From an uncultured Bacilli bacterium (GTDB lineage: Bacteria > Bacillota_I > Bacilli_A > ML615J-28 > CAG-698), in contig CANQVW010000014.1 in assembly GCA_947627395.1 (NCBI GenBank), forward strand, positions 1 through 20,506: a DNA stretch of 20,506 nt, written 5' to 3'. This document shows, in pieces, positions 1-7,285 of the stretch. A model generated the notes under the pieces. It was not told where the DNA came from and searched no databases. It saw only the letters and a list, made by a program, of their open reading frames with translations. A program made the position numbers and the translations under genes. Numbering within the stretch: position 1 is the first letter of the stretch; each line of letters starts with the position of its first letter.

Positions 1-86
1 AAATATTTAACTCTCTTATACATATAATGTTTTATTCTACTTATATTATATTCCTTTTTTAAAAATGCAAGCGTTTTTATATTTTT

Positions 87-1388
87 TTATTTTATAACTT
101 TATATATCATTGGTATTTCTTTTGGTTTTTCTTCTTCAATTTGATAACATTGTAGGATTTTATTTTGAACTTCTTCAATATTTTCAAAATCACTATAAAT
201 CGTACAAAGAGTATCTCCAATATGAATAAAATCGCCCTGTTTTTTATGTAACTTGATTCCAACAGCAAGATTTATTTTATCTTCTTTATTTTTTCTTCCA
301 GCTCCAAGTAACATAGCACAATGTCCAATTTCTTGGGCATGTAAACTATTTACATATCCTTCTTTTAAAGAATGGATATCAAAGGTATATTGAGCTTGTG
401 GGAATAAAGAATAATCTTCAATCACATGGGTATCTCCATGTTGATATTGAATCATTTGTCTTAATTTTTCTAAAGCTTCTTTAGTTTCTATTTTTTCTTT
501 GATTTTGGAATAGGCTTCTTCTTTACTTTGACATATACCTTCTTCAATTAACAATTCACTCGATAAAGCATAACAAAGTTCAGTAAACTTCTTCTCTCCT
601 TTTCCTTTTAAGGTCTCAATGGCTTCAATCACTTCCAAACTGTTTCCAACCATTTTACCAAGAGGTTCTTCCATATTGGTTAACACAGCAATGACCTGTC
701 GATGGTTTTTCTTACCAATCTTTACCATAGCCATTGCTAATTCTTCAGCACTAATTACATCCTTCATGAAAGCACCGTCTCCCACTTTTACATCTAATAA
801 AATGGAATGAGCTCCTGAAGCAAGTTTCTTGGACATAATGGAACTTGCAATTAAACCAATGGATTCAACAGTTCCTGTTACATCACGTAGTGCATATAAT
901 TTTTTATCTGCTGGAACAATGTTTAAGGATTGACCAATCACGGCCAAGGATATTTCATTAACTTGGTTATAAAAATCTAAAACAGGTAACTGAATTTGAA
1001 AATGAGGAATAGATTCTAATTTATCTAATGTTCCTCCTGTATGTCCTAATCCTCTTCCACTCATTTTAGCCAATTTCAATCCAAAACTTGCTAAAATAGG
1101 ACCTACAACCAAAGTTGTTTTATCCCCTACTCCTCCTGTTGAATGTTTATCAACACAAATTCCATGAATAGAACTTAAATCCATTTGTTCTCCACTTTGT
1201 AACATTTCCATTGTCAATAAATATTGTTCATTTTCTGTCAATGGAACAAAACATACGGCCATTAAAAAAGCGCTTATTTGATAATCAGGAATGATTCCTT
1301 TCACATATCCATCAATTAGAAAATGAAGTTCATCTTTGGTTAGTTCATACCCTTGTTTTTTTCGAATAATGATATCTACAGCTCTCAT
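87..1388 (-). CDS. pdp: Pyrimidine-nucleoside (thymidine) phosphorylase
   Basis: Cytoplasmic salvage enzyme that splits thymidine/uridine-type nucleosides with phosphate into base and (deoxy)ribose-1-phosphate. The 433 aa length is usual for the family. Seen directly: the phosphate-binding stretch KHSTGGVGDKTT (residues 81-92) and the family signature SGRGLGHTGGTLDKLE (110-125), in an N-terminal helical domain plus alpha/beta domain layout. The ATG has an AGAGGAA ribosome binding site about 5 nt upstream. It diverges from the histidine phosphatase gene across a 90-nt region containing a 13-15 bp inverted repeat. Downstream only 86 nt are visible, with no strong terminator. The family is certain. 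Whether it prefers thymidine alone (deoA) or several pyrimidine nucleosides (pdp) cannot be decided here; the Gram-positive context favours pdp. Confidence 0.93.
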   Translation of the reverse strand: MRAVDIIIRKKQGYELTKDELHFLIDGYVKGIIPDYQISAFLMAVCFVPLTENEQYLLTMEMLQSGEQMDLSSIHGICVDKHSTGGVGDKTTLVVGPILASFGLKLAKMSGRGLGHTGGTLDKLESIPHFQIQLPVLDFYNQVNEISLAVIGQSLNIVPADKKLYALRDVTGTVESIGLIASSIMSKKLASGAHSILLDVKVGDGAFMKDVISAEELAMAMVKIGKKNHRQVIAVLTNMEEPLGKMVGNSLEVIEAIETLKGKGEKKFTELCYALSSELLIEEGICQSKEEAYSKIKEKIETKEALEKLRQMIQYQHGDTHVIEDYSLFPQAQYTFDIHSLKEGYVNSLHAQEIGHCAMLLGAGRKNKEDKINLAVGIKLHKKQGDFIHIGDTLCTIYSDFENIEEVQNKILQCYQIEEEKPKEIPMIYKVIK

Positions 1389-1418
1389 ATATATTCCTCT
1401 TTAATTTAACTTTTCTAA

Positions 1419-1459
1419 AAATAGTATACCATAAAATCAAGAAATATGGTATACTATTT
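1419..1459. promoter_or_regulatory. Inverted repeat carrying mirror-image divergent extended -10 promoters
   Basis: ATAGTATACCATA at 1421-1433 is repeated as its exact reverse complement TATGGTATACTAT at 1445-1457. Two further A/T pairs lengthen the arms to 15 bp, with an 11-nt centre. Each arm contains TGGTATACT, an extended -10 (TGnTATAMT) on the strand that reads outward: 1450-1455 toward the histidine phosphatase and 1423-1428 toward the phosphorylase. No -35 hexamer is convincing on either strand, which fits extended -10 promoters. No T-run follows either arm, so a terminator is unlikely. The symmetry could also be an operator for a dimeric repressor. The sequence is direct observation; the function is inferred. 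Confidence 0.6.
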
Positions 1460-1478
1460 CTAAAAATGAGGTTTAAAA

Positions 1479-2060
1479 ATGAAAACAACAATATGTTTTA
1501 TTCGACATGGACAAACAGAAATAAATCAACTTAGAAAAATTCAAGGAAGAAAAGATTATCCTTTAAATGATGTAGGACGAAGACAGGCACATATGACAGG
1601 AGCCTATTTAAAAATGGAGGATCCATCTTGGGATATTATTTACTCTAGTCCTTTATCTAGGGCATATGAAACAGCAACAATTATTAAGACAGAGTTGAAT
1701 CTAACTGTCCCTATTGTGAAAGATGAACACTTTATTGAGCGTGAATTTGGTGATGCGGAAGGATGTCCTGTCTGTAAAGAAGTTTTTCAAAAAATTCAAG
1801 AAAATAAAATTTTAAACATGGAAACAAACCAAGAAATACAAAAAAGAGTTCTTCAAGGGGTATTTGGTGTTTCTCATAAAGAGCATCGTAAAATCTTAAT
1901 TGTTGCTCATTCACATACGATCAAAGCCCTTTTAACCTATTTAGATTCTACAAGAACTTTTCAAGATTTCATTGATAATTGTTCTATGAACTACTTTACT
2001 ATAGAAGATAAACATATTCATATTGAACAAACTAATATTACACCAAATAAAAAAGGATAA
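1479..2060 (+). CDS. Histidine phosphatase superfamily protein (phosphoglycerate mutase-like)
   Basis: A 193 aa cytoplasmic phosphatase/mutase-fold protein. The phospho-acceptor motif RHG is at residues 9-11 (FIRHGQTEIN). SSPLSRAYETA carries the conserved phosphate-binding Arg61, Glu87 in HFIEREFGDAEG is the probable proton donor, and VAHSH near residue 144 holds the second catalytic histidine. The small size and lack of mutase insertions suggest a broad-specificity phosphatase (PhoE/CobC-like) rather than glycolytic mutase; the substrate is unknown. It is transcribed alone from the divergent inverted-repeat promoter. Its last four codons (K K G stop) form one arm of a terminator shared with plsC, and the two genes meet with no spacer. 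Confidence 0.88.
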   Translation: MKTTICFIRHGQTEINQLRKIQGRKDYPLNDVGRRQAHMTGAYLKMEDPSWDIIYSSPLSRAYETATIIKTELNLTVPIVKDEHFIEREFGDAEGCPVCKEVFQKIQENKILNMETNQEIQKRVLQGVFGVSHKEHRKILIVAHSHTIKALLTYLDSTRTFQDFIDNCSMNYFTIEDKHIHIEQTNITPNKKG

Positions 2061-2085
2061 TTACTCTTTAGTATTATCCTTTTTT
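2049..2085. terminator. Bidirectional terminator made from the ends of two convergent genes
   Basis: AAAAAAGGATAAT (2049-2061) pairs perfectly over 13 bp with ATTATCCTTTTTT (2073-2085), around an 11-nt loop that could add a small inner ACT/AGT stem. A U-run follows on either strand, so it should stop both transcripts. The plus-strand arm spells the final K-K-G-stop of the histidine phosphatase. On the minus strand, the bases 2085-2073 encode K-K-D-N near the acyltransferase C-terminus, and that gene's stop lies in the loop. The hairpin is therefore almost wholly coding DNA. Confidence 0.85.
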
Positions 2086-2921
2086 GTTAATGAACAAGGT
2101 TCTTTCGGAAATTCTTCAATTCTTTCCTGAATCATTTTGTGCGTTAAATCACTAATTTCTTGTGTTGTCATATGTTCTATACTTTCATAGGAAAGGACAT
2201 CAATGACATCAAAATAAACTTTTGTGCTACGCCAAGGAAATCGATGATGGATACAACATGTATTTTGAATTCCCACTACAACAATTGGACATTTTGCTTT
2301 TAATGCAATTTTAAATGAACCATGATGAAAATTTAACATTTCAAATTTTTTGCTTCTGGTTCCTTCAGGACAAACTTGAATGGAGGATTGATTTTCTTCA
2401 ATCATATGAATTGCATGAATAATAGTTTTTAAACCTTCACGGTCATTACTTCGATTTAATCCAAGAAATCCTGCAGCATATAAACATTTTCCAATAATCG
2501 GTAGTTTGATTAAACTATCTTTCATAATAAAAGAAAGATCATAGGCACGCATCGTCCAAATAGTGACTATAGCATCAAAATTTGACTGATGATTTGAAAT
2601 GAGTAAAAACTTTTGGTCAGATGGTATTTTTTCCATTCCTCTAATCAGTACTTTAACTCGTCCAATTTGTAATAGGAATTCTCCAGCTCTTTTACATAAC
2701 TTAGTATAAAACTTTTTTGGTTTTGTGATGGGTTTATTTAAACTAACAAAACATGAAGCAATAATAATGATAAAACAAATGATTAAAGCTGTACCCAAAA
2801 AACCTGTAAGAAAACCGCAAATAGGAATCCAAAAGTCGTACCAATCATTCACCCAACCTGGAATGAATAAGGTTATAACTGTAGTAATGGATGCGACCAA
2901 TAATAGAGTAATTAAAATCAT
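2061..2921 (-). CDS. plsC: 1-acyl-sn-glycerol-3-phosphate acyltransferase
   Basis: Membrane-associated enzyme that adds the second acyl chain to lysophosphatidic acid to give phosphatidic acid in phospholipid synthesis. Two hydrophobic segments (about 2-20 and 34-60) precede the catalytic domain. Acyltransferase motif I is NHQSNFD (110-116, the His/Asp pair), FLGLNR (152-157) resembles motif II, and PEGTRS (185-190) is motif III. The 286 aa length is somewhat longer than the roughly 240 aa typical of PlsC because of the N-terminal hydrophobic region. It is the third gene of thyA-folA-plsC; its ATG overlaps the folA stop as ATGA, implying translational coupling. Its 3' end contributes to the shared terminator. 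PlsC family is sure; assignment as the main cellular PlsC is likely but not proven. Confidence 0.88.
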   Translation of the reverse strand: MILITLLLVASITTVITLFIPGWVNDWYDFWIPICGFLTGFLGTALIICFIIIIASCFVSLNKPITKPKKFYTKLCKRAGEFLLQIGRVKVLIRGMEKIPSDQKFLLISNHQSNFDAIVTIWTMRAYDLSFIMKDSLIKLPIIGKCLYAAGFLGLNRSNDREGLKTIIHAIHMIEENQSSIQVCPEGTRSKKFEMLNFHHGSFKIALKAKCPIVVVGIQNTCCIHHRFPWRSTKVYFDVIDVLSYESIEHMTTQEISDLTHKMIQERIEEFPKEPCSLTKKDNTKE

Positions 2922-3391
2922 TTTTCTTTCCTTTCATAAACACAAAAAGATAAATCTCCACTATTTCTTTCTTGTATTTTTTCATATTTAGAATAATCAA
3001 TGGGTGAAAAATACACATTGCCTTCATATGGACGTTTTACATGAGTAATATAAAGTCGGTCAGCATAAGGTAAAGAAAGGGTGTAAATTTGTTTTCCTCC
3101 AATAATAAAGATATCTTCTTGAACTGTCTTTAAGTAAGAAATTAAGTCATGAACAACTTCAACGCCTTCATAATGGAAATTTGGATCTAGTGTTGCGACA
3201 ACATTTTTACGATGTGGTAATATTTTATGATTTCTAGATAAGATAGAATAAAAAGTAGCTTCCCCCATTAATACTGTTTTATTCATTGTTGTTTTTTTAA
3301 AATATTGTAAATCTTCTTTATAATGCCATGGTAAATCATTATCTTTGCCAATTAAGCCATTCATTCCGATAGCAACAATAATATGAATCAT
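2918..3391 (-). CDS. folA: Dihydrofolate reductase
   Basis: Reduces dihydrofolate to tetrahydrofolate with NADPH, regenerating the folate oxidised by thymidylate synthase encoded just upstream. The 157 aa length is typical. The N-terminal strand IIVAIGMNGLIG, the LPW motif (20-22) with the substrate-protonating acid Asp27, and the IIGG nucleotide-binding motif near residue 96 are visible. One oddity: the usual MGRxTF segment reads MGEATF (42-47), so the position that in E. coli is Arg44, a contact for the NADPH 2'-phosphate, is Glu. The start ATG shares one base with the thyA stop (TAATG) and the stop overlaps plsC by 4 nt. The operon pairing with thyA makes the call very secure. Confidence 0.95.
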   Translation of the reverse strand: MIHIIVAIGMNGLIGKDNDLPWHYKEDLQYFKKTTMNKTVLMGEATFYSILSRNHKILPHRKNVVATLDPNFHYEGVEVVHDLISYLKTVQEDIFIIGGKQIYTLSLPYADRLYITHVKRPYEGNVYFSPIDYSKYEKIQERNSGDLSFCVYERKEK

Positions 3392-4272
3392 TAAATAGCC
3401 ACCTCTGCTTTAATTCCTTTATAAGGATGATACTCTTCTAGCGTAAAATCTTCATAAACAAAATCATCAATATTTTTTCTTGTTGGATTGATTTTCATTT
3501 TAGGTAAAGATCTTGGAGTTCTTGTAAGTTGTGTTTTTACTTGTTCTAAGTGGTTTAAATAAATATGAGCATCTCCAATAGTATGAATGAATTCTCCTAC
3601 TTCTAAATGACATATTTGGGCAATCATCATGGTAAGTAGAGAGTAAGATGCAATATTAAAAGGAACACCTAAAAATGCATCAGCACTTCTTTGATATAAT
3701 TGACAACTTAAACGATTATTTTGAACATAAAATTGAAACATCATATGACATGGAGGTAAAGCCATTTGATTAATATAAGCAGCTTGCCATGAACTTACAA
3801 TTAATCTTCTTGAATTTGGATTGGTTTGAATTTCATGGATGACCCAAGCAAGTTGATCGACATATTTTCCATGATCACCATCAAAATGTCTCCATTCATG
3901 CCCATATACTGGTCCTAAGTCACCATGTTTTTTCGCAAATGCTGCATCTGTTTTTATCTTTTCTACAAATTCATCTAGGGTTTCTCCTCGATAATCTTGA
4001 CTTTTCTTGAAGGCTTCATAAGGCCATTCATTCCAAATACGAACATCATGATCTACTAAATACTTAATATTTGTATCTCCATGAATAAACCATAGCAATT
4101 CATGAATAATGGATTTCAAATGAACTTTTTTAGTTGTTAACAATGGAAATCCTTCTTGTAAATTAAATCTCATTTGATAACCGAATGTGGAAATAGTTCC
4201 TGTATTGGTTCTATCATCTTTTTGGGATCCGTTTTCTAAGATGTGCTTTAAAAAATCTAAATATTGCTTCAT
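3391..4272 (-). CDS. thyA: Thymidylate synthase
   Basis: Methylates dUMP to dTMP using 5,10-methylene-tetrahydrofolate, releasing dihydrofolate for the folA product. The start is taken at the ATG giving MKQYLDFLKH (293 aa), because GGAGG (4278-4282) lies 5 nt upstream; the frame stays open to a TTG at 4284, which overlaps that ribosome binding site and is unlikely to be used. Visible motifs are the phosphate-binding Arg21 (DDRTNTGT), the paired Arg155/156, and the catalytic Cys175 in ALPPCHMM followed by the SCQLYQRSADAFLGVPFNIASY block. This is the classical ThyA, not flavin-dependent ThyX. It is first in the thyA-folA-plsC operon, with an extended -10 at 4300-4305. Confidence 0.97.
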   Translation of the reverse strand: MKQYLDFLKHILENGSQKDDRTNTGTISTFGYQMRFNLQEGFPLLTTKKVHLKSIIHELLWFIHGDTNIKYLVDHDVRIWNEWPYEAFKKSQDYRGETLDEFVEKIKTDAAFAKKHGDLGPVYGHEWRHFDGDHGKYVDQLAWVIHEIQTNPNSRRLIVSSWQAAYINQMALPPCHMMFQFYVQNNRLSCQLYQRSADAFLGVPFNIASYSLLTMMIAQICHLEVGEFIHTIGDAHIYLNHLEQVKTQLTRTPRSLPKMKINPTRKNIDDFVYEDFTLEEYHPYKGIKAEVAI

Positions 4273-4299
4273 GATATCCTCCAAGATTGAATTTATTAA

Positions 4300-4308
4300 A
4301 TTATATCA
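4300..4308 (-). promoter_or_regulatory. Extended -10 promoter of the thyA operon
   Basis: Read on the minus strand, TGATATAAT is a perfect -10 hexamer with the TGn extension. It lies about 28 nt upstream of the thyA ATG. No good -35 is present at 16-18 nt. Confidence 0.55.
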
Positions 4309-4336
4309 TACATTTTCACAAAATAATAATGAATAA

Positions 4337-5503
4337 TTAATCTAATATGTGTAAGATAACACATTTTAAATAAAAGGATTCAAAACTACATAACAATGTA
4401 GGATGATCTAGAGATTGAATTCTAAAATCAATCATTTGAACTTTTCTTTTTGAATCTATACATGCTTCTTCTATCATTTGTAAGAACAATGCTGGTGACA
4501 TATGTTGTGAACAAGAAAAGGTCAATAAAAATCCTCCTTTTTTGATGATTTTTAATGCTTGCAAATTAATTTCTTTATATCCTCGGTATGCTTTTTTAAT
4601 TGTATCTTTGGATTTTGTGAAAGCGGGAGGATCTAAAATAATTACATCAAATTGTTGTTCATTTTCTTTTTGATGTAAGAAATCAAACACATCTTGACAA
4701 ATCGGAACAATTTGAGTAAAGTGGTTTAATTCTGAATTCTTTTTTACATCCATACAAGCTTTTTCACTGATGTCTACCGCAACAACTTTTTTTGCACCGT
4801 ATTTTGCTGCATGTAAACTAAATCCTCCTGTATGAGAAAAGCAGTCTAATACAACTTTATCTTGAACGTAGTTTTTTAAAGTTGCACGATTCAGTCTTTG
4901 ATCTAAAAAATATCCTGTTTTTTGTCCATTTTCTAAATCAACTTGGATGAATATTCCATTTTCTTCAATTGTAATGATAGGAGAAAAAGTTCCATAAACC
5001 CTTCCTTTCCATGGTTTTAAGCCTTCTTTTTCTCTAATGGGTGTATCACTTCTTTCATAAATTCCTAAAGGATGAAATAAACGAACTAAGACACGAATTA
5101 ACATATCTTTTATTCTTTCCATACCTAAAGAAAGAATTTGAATGGAAAGATACTCTTGATATTTATCAACAATCAATCCTGGTAATAAATCCGCTTCACT
5201 AAAAATAACTCGGCAAGAGGAAGTAAATCCAATAGTCTTTCGATATTGCCATGCTTCTTGAATTCGATTTTCAAAAAAGGGTTCATCAATTTCAACATCT
5301 TTAAGAGTTAACATACGCACCATAATTTTACTATTGGCATTAAAGAATCCTTTTCCAATAAATTGATGATGCTCTGAATACACTTCACATATTTCTCCTG
5401 ATACAATCGAACCTTCAAAAGATTCTACTTCATTAGAAAAGATCCAAGGATGACCCTTTAGGATTCTTTCTTCTTCATTCTTTTTTAGAATCACTTTTAA
5501 CAT
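4337..5503 (-). CDS. RlmI-type class I SAM-dependent rRNA methyltransferase
   Basis: Probable 23S rRNA (cytosine-5)-type methyltransferase. An N-terminal PUA-like RNA-binding region (about 1-75, starting LKVILKKNEEERILKGHPW) is followed by a middle domain and a Rossmann methyltransferase domain. The SAM-binding motif I is VLDCFSHTGGFSLHAA, with the acidic end of strand 2 in VVAVDIS, and motif IV is VIILDPPAF. The conserved C-terminal SLDHPTLL is present. I choose the ATG at 5503 (388 aa): GGAG lies 8 nt upstream. The open frame extends nine codons further, but that start has no support. The start overlaps the preceding gene by 7 nt, so the two are co-transcribed. Family certain; target nucleotide (E. 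coli RlmI modifies C1962) inferred. Confidence 0.88.
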   Translation of the reverse strand: MLKVILKKNEEERILKGHPWIFSNEVESFEGSIVSGEICEVYSEHHQFIGKGFFNANSKIMVRMLTLKDVEIDEPFFENRIQEAWQYRKTIGFTSSCRVIFSEADLLPGLIVDKYQEYLSIQILSLGMERIKDMLIRVLVRLFHPLGIYERSDTPIREKEGLKPWKGRVYGTFSPIITIEENGIFIQVDLENGQKTGYFLDQRLNRATLKNYVQDKVVLDCFSHTGGFSLHAAKYGAKKVVAVDISEKACMDVKKNSELNHFTQIVPICQDVFDFLHQKENEQQFDVIILDPPAFTKSKDTIKKAYRGYKEINLQALKIIKKGGFLLTFSCSQHMSPALFLQMIEEACIDSKRKVQMIDFRIQSLDHPTLLCSFESFYLKCVILHILD

Positions 5504-5952
5504 GTTTTGATCTCCATAATAGGAATCCAAAATTCAAAAATGGTTGGATCTTGATATAAATCGTACTTAGAAATGACATATGAACTCTTACCAAATTGAA
5601 CTTGTTTATATTTTAAATTTGAAGTAATCCACTCTAATGCTTCTTTTTTTTCTTTTTCTTCTTGATTTATATGAATAATAAATTTAGCATAAGTAAATCC
5701 TGGAACTTCTTTTTTTTGATAATTTACATTTTGATTTTCATAATGAGATTTTACTCCTACATGATATTTATCTTGAGTTGCACTATCCTTTCCTTGAATG
5801 GTAACTTTGATTTCATAAAAGAAAGGTTCTGTTTGACCTTTCACTTGAAATGTATCATATAAATTAGTGAAACTAGCCCATACTTCCTTACGACTTTTTC
5901 CTGTAATACCAATGACTGGAAATTCTTTTTCTATAGTAATGATTGGATTCAT
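5497..5952 (-). CDS. GyrI/AraC-effector-binding-like small-molecule domain protein
   Basis: A 151 aa soluble protein with no signal peptide, membrane segment or DNA-binding helix-turn-helix. It resembles stand-alone GyrI-like/AraC effector-binding domains (SOUL/BmrC fold): opening strand, then the charged helix of KEVWASFTNLYD, and a C-terminal DPTIFEFWIPI that resembles the acidic ligand-facing strand of this fold. Such domains bind hydrophobic or cationic small molecules, and some hydrolyse cyclopropanes or inhibit gyrase; nothing here says which applies. A good promoter (-35 TTGAAA, -10 TAGAAT) and an AAGGAG ribosome binding site precede it. It is translationally coupled to the rRNA methyltransferase by a 7-nt overlap, an unusual partner. 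Family assignment rests on recognition of pattern, without a search. Confidence 0.6.
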   Translation of the reverse strand: MNPIITIEKEFPVIGITGKSRKEVWASFTNLYDTFQVKGQTEPFFYEIKVTIQGKDSATQDKYHVGVKSHYENQNVNYQKKEVPGFTYAKFIIHINQEEKEKKEALEWITSNLKYKQVQFGKSSYVISKYDLYQDPTIFEFWIPIMEIKTC

Positions 5953-6006
5953 TTGTTCTCCTTAATATATAGATATCAATTTTATCTTAATTTTTTAACT
6001 AGAGTA

Positions 6007-6035
6007 ATTCTACCATATTTCTATGTTTTTTTCAA
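6007..6035 (-). promoter_or_regulatory. Promoter of the GyrI-like/methyltransferase unit
   Basis: On the minus strand, -35 TTGAAA (6030-6035) is separated by 17 nt from -10 TAGAAT (6007-6012), with a TGn extension at 6013-6015. It is 55 nt upstream of the start codon. It lies in the 313-nt gene-free stretch 5953-6266, which also holds the divergent bile salt hydrolase promoter and otherwise only A/T-rich sequence; I see no riboswitch or small RNA there. Confidence 0.65.
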
Positions 6036-6232
6036 TCTTATTTTTTTCTTTGTTGACATTTATAAAACAATATTAAATGGATACTTTTATTTCTATAATA
6101 AATTGAATAAAAAAGAAAGAAATACAAAAAAGTTTTAATAATTGTTATTTATTATATAGGAAATATTTATTTAATAATTTAATGAATATATAAGAAAAAT
6201 TCAGAAAAAACAACCTTTTTTTTGTAATTTTA

Positions 6233-6260
6233 TGATATAATAAATGAGAAATAAGGAGGA
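6233..6260 (+). promoter_or_regulatory. Extended -10 and ribosome binding site of the bile salt hydrolase gene
   Basis: TGATATAAT (6233-6241) is an extended -10 with a perfect TATAAT. AAGGAGGA (6253-6260) is a near-perfect Shine-Dalgarno sequence 6 nt before the ATG. The expected -35 position is poor, and the transcript leader would be very short (roughly 15-20 nt). Confidence 0.6.
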
Positions 6261-6266
6261 TTATAT

Positions 6267-7247
6267 ATGTGTACAGCAGCAACTTATCAAACAAAAAATC
6301 ATTATTTTGGACGTAATTTTGATTTAGAATATTCTTATTCTGAAACAGTTACCATTACTCCTAGAAATTATCCATTTCATTTTAGAGAGGTTCATTCGAT
6401 TGAAAACCACTACGCTATGATTGGTATGGCCTATGTTTTTGATGAATATCCTTTATATTACGATGCAACCAATGAAAAAGGATTAAGCATGGCGGGTCTT
6501 AATTTCCCTGAAAATGCTTATTATCATCCAATAAAAGAAGGAAAAGATAATATTGCTTCCTTTGAATTTATTCCTTGGATTTTATCTCAATGTGCAACCG
6601 TTCAAGAAGCAAAAGAATTACTAAAAAGAATCAATATTGCGCAAATTCATTTTAATGAACAATTACTTGCTTCTCCTCTACATTGGATGATTTCTGATAA
6701 AAATGAATCTATTACTGTGGAATCAATGAAAAATGGTTTAAATGTTTATGATAATCCAGTCGGTGTTTTAACAAATAATCCACCCTTTGATATGCAAATG
6801 TTTTATTTATCTAATTTTATGAATTTATCTAAGGAACAAATAGAAAATCATTTTTCTAGTCAACTAACCCTAACTCCTTATAGTAGAGGAATGGGGGGAA
6901 TGGGACTTCCTGGAGATTTATCTTCAGCATCTCGGTTCGTAAAAGCATGTTTTACAAAAATGAATTCACTTTCCAAAGATTCTGAGGAAGAAAGTGTGAG
7001 TCAGTTCTTTCATATTTTAGGATCTGTCTATCAACAAAGGGGTTGTGTACACATGGGAAATGGGCAATATGAAATTACAATTTATAGTTCTTGTTGCAAC
7101 ACAGATTTAGGAATTTATTATTATACGACCTATGAAAATAGTCGTATTTCCGCAATCGATATGCATAAAGAAAACTTAGATAAAACTCAGTTAATTTCAT
7201 ATCCTTTATTGACAAAGCAAGATATTTTCTATCAAAATCATAAATAA
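6267..7247 (+). CDS. bsh: Bile salt hydrolase (choloylglycine hydrolase family)
   Basis: Ntn-hydrolase that cleaves the amide bond of glycine- or taurine-conjugated bile acids. The 326 aa length is typical, and there is no signal peptide, so the enzyme is cytoplasmic. Removal of Met1 exposes the nucleophile Cys2 (MCTAAT). The other residues known from the Clostridium perfringens enzyme are all identifiable: Arg16 and Asp19 (FGRNFDLEYS), Asn79 (AGLNFP), Asn170 (VLTNNPPFD) and Arg223 (ASRFVKA). The overall text is close to gut Bacillota bile salt hydrolases, including the C-terminal IYYYTTYENSRISAIDMHKENLD. Penicillin V acylase is the alternative within the family; the Asn79 loop and close similarity favour bile salts. 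It is monocistronic and converges on an ABC exporter operon. Confidence 0.92.
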   Translation: MCTAATYQTKNHYFGRNFDLEYSYSETVTITPRNYPFHFREVHSIENHYAMIGMAYVFDEYPLYYDATNEKGLSMAGLNFPENAYYHPIKEGKDNIASFEFIPWILSQCATVQEAKELLKRINIAQIHFNEQLLASPLHWMISDKNESITVESMKNGLNVYDNPVGVLTNNPPFDMQMFYLSNFMNLSKEQIENHFSSQLTLTPYSRGMGGMGLPGDLSSASRFVKACFTKMNSLSKDSEEESVSQFFHILGSVYQQRGCVHMGNGQYEITIYSSCCNTDLGIYYYTTYENSRISAIDMHKENLDKTQLISYPLLTKQDIFYQNHK

Positions 7248-7253
7248 ATGGAT

Positions 7254-7285
7254 AAAAGGACAATTCCTATTTGGATTGTCCTTTT
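7254..7285. terminator. Bidirectional terminator between bsh and the ABC exporter operon
   Basis: AAAAGGACAAT (7254-7264) pairs over 11 bp with ATTGTCCTTTT (7275-7285), giving a T-run on both strands. It begins 6 nt after the bsh stop and its last base is the last base of the ABC gene's stop codon, so it serves both converging transcripts. Confidence 0.88.

Noticed and set aside
61..78. Weak hairpin AAAAATGCAAGCGTTTTT after the pyrimidine phosphorylase gene, and a TATAAT-like hexamer at 45-50 (minus)
   Set aside because: The stem has a mismatch or wobble at its core on the minus strand, and the loop is tiny. The hexamer has no -35 at proper spacing (TTGCAT at 14 nt). Neither a terminator nor a promoter can be supported.
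5953..6138. Plus-strand open frame of 61 codons, and a perfect TTGACA at 6053-6058
   Set aside because: The frame is low-complexity F/Y/K/N with no ribosome binding site. The TTGACA has no -10 hexamer at 16-18 nt, and no plausible gene starts below it before the bsh promoter.
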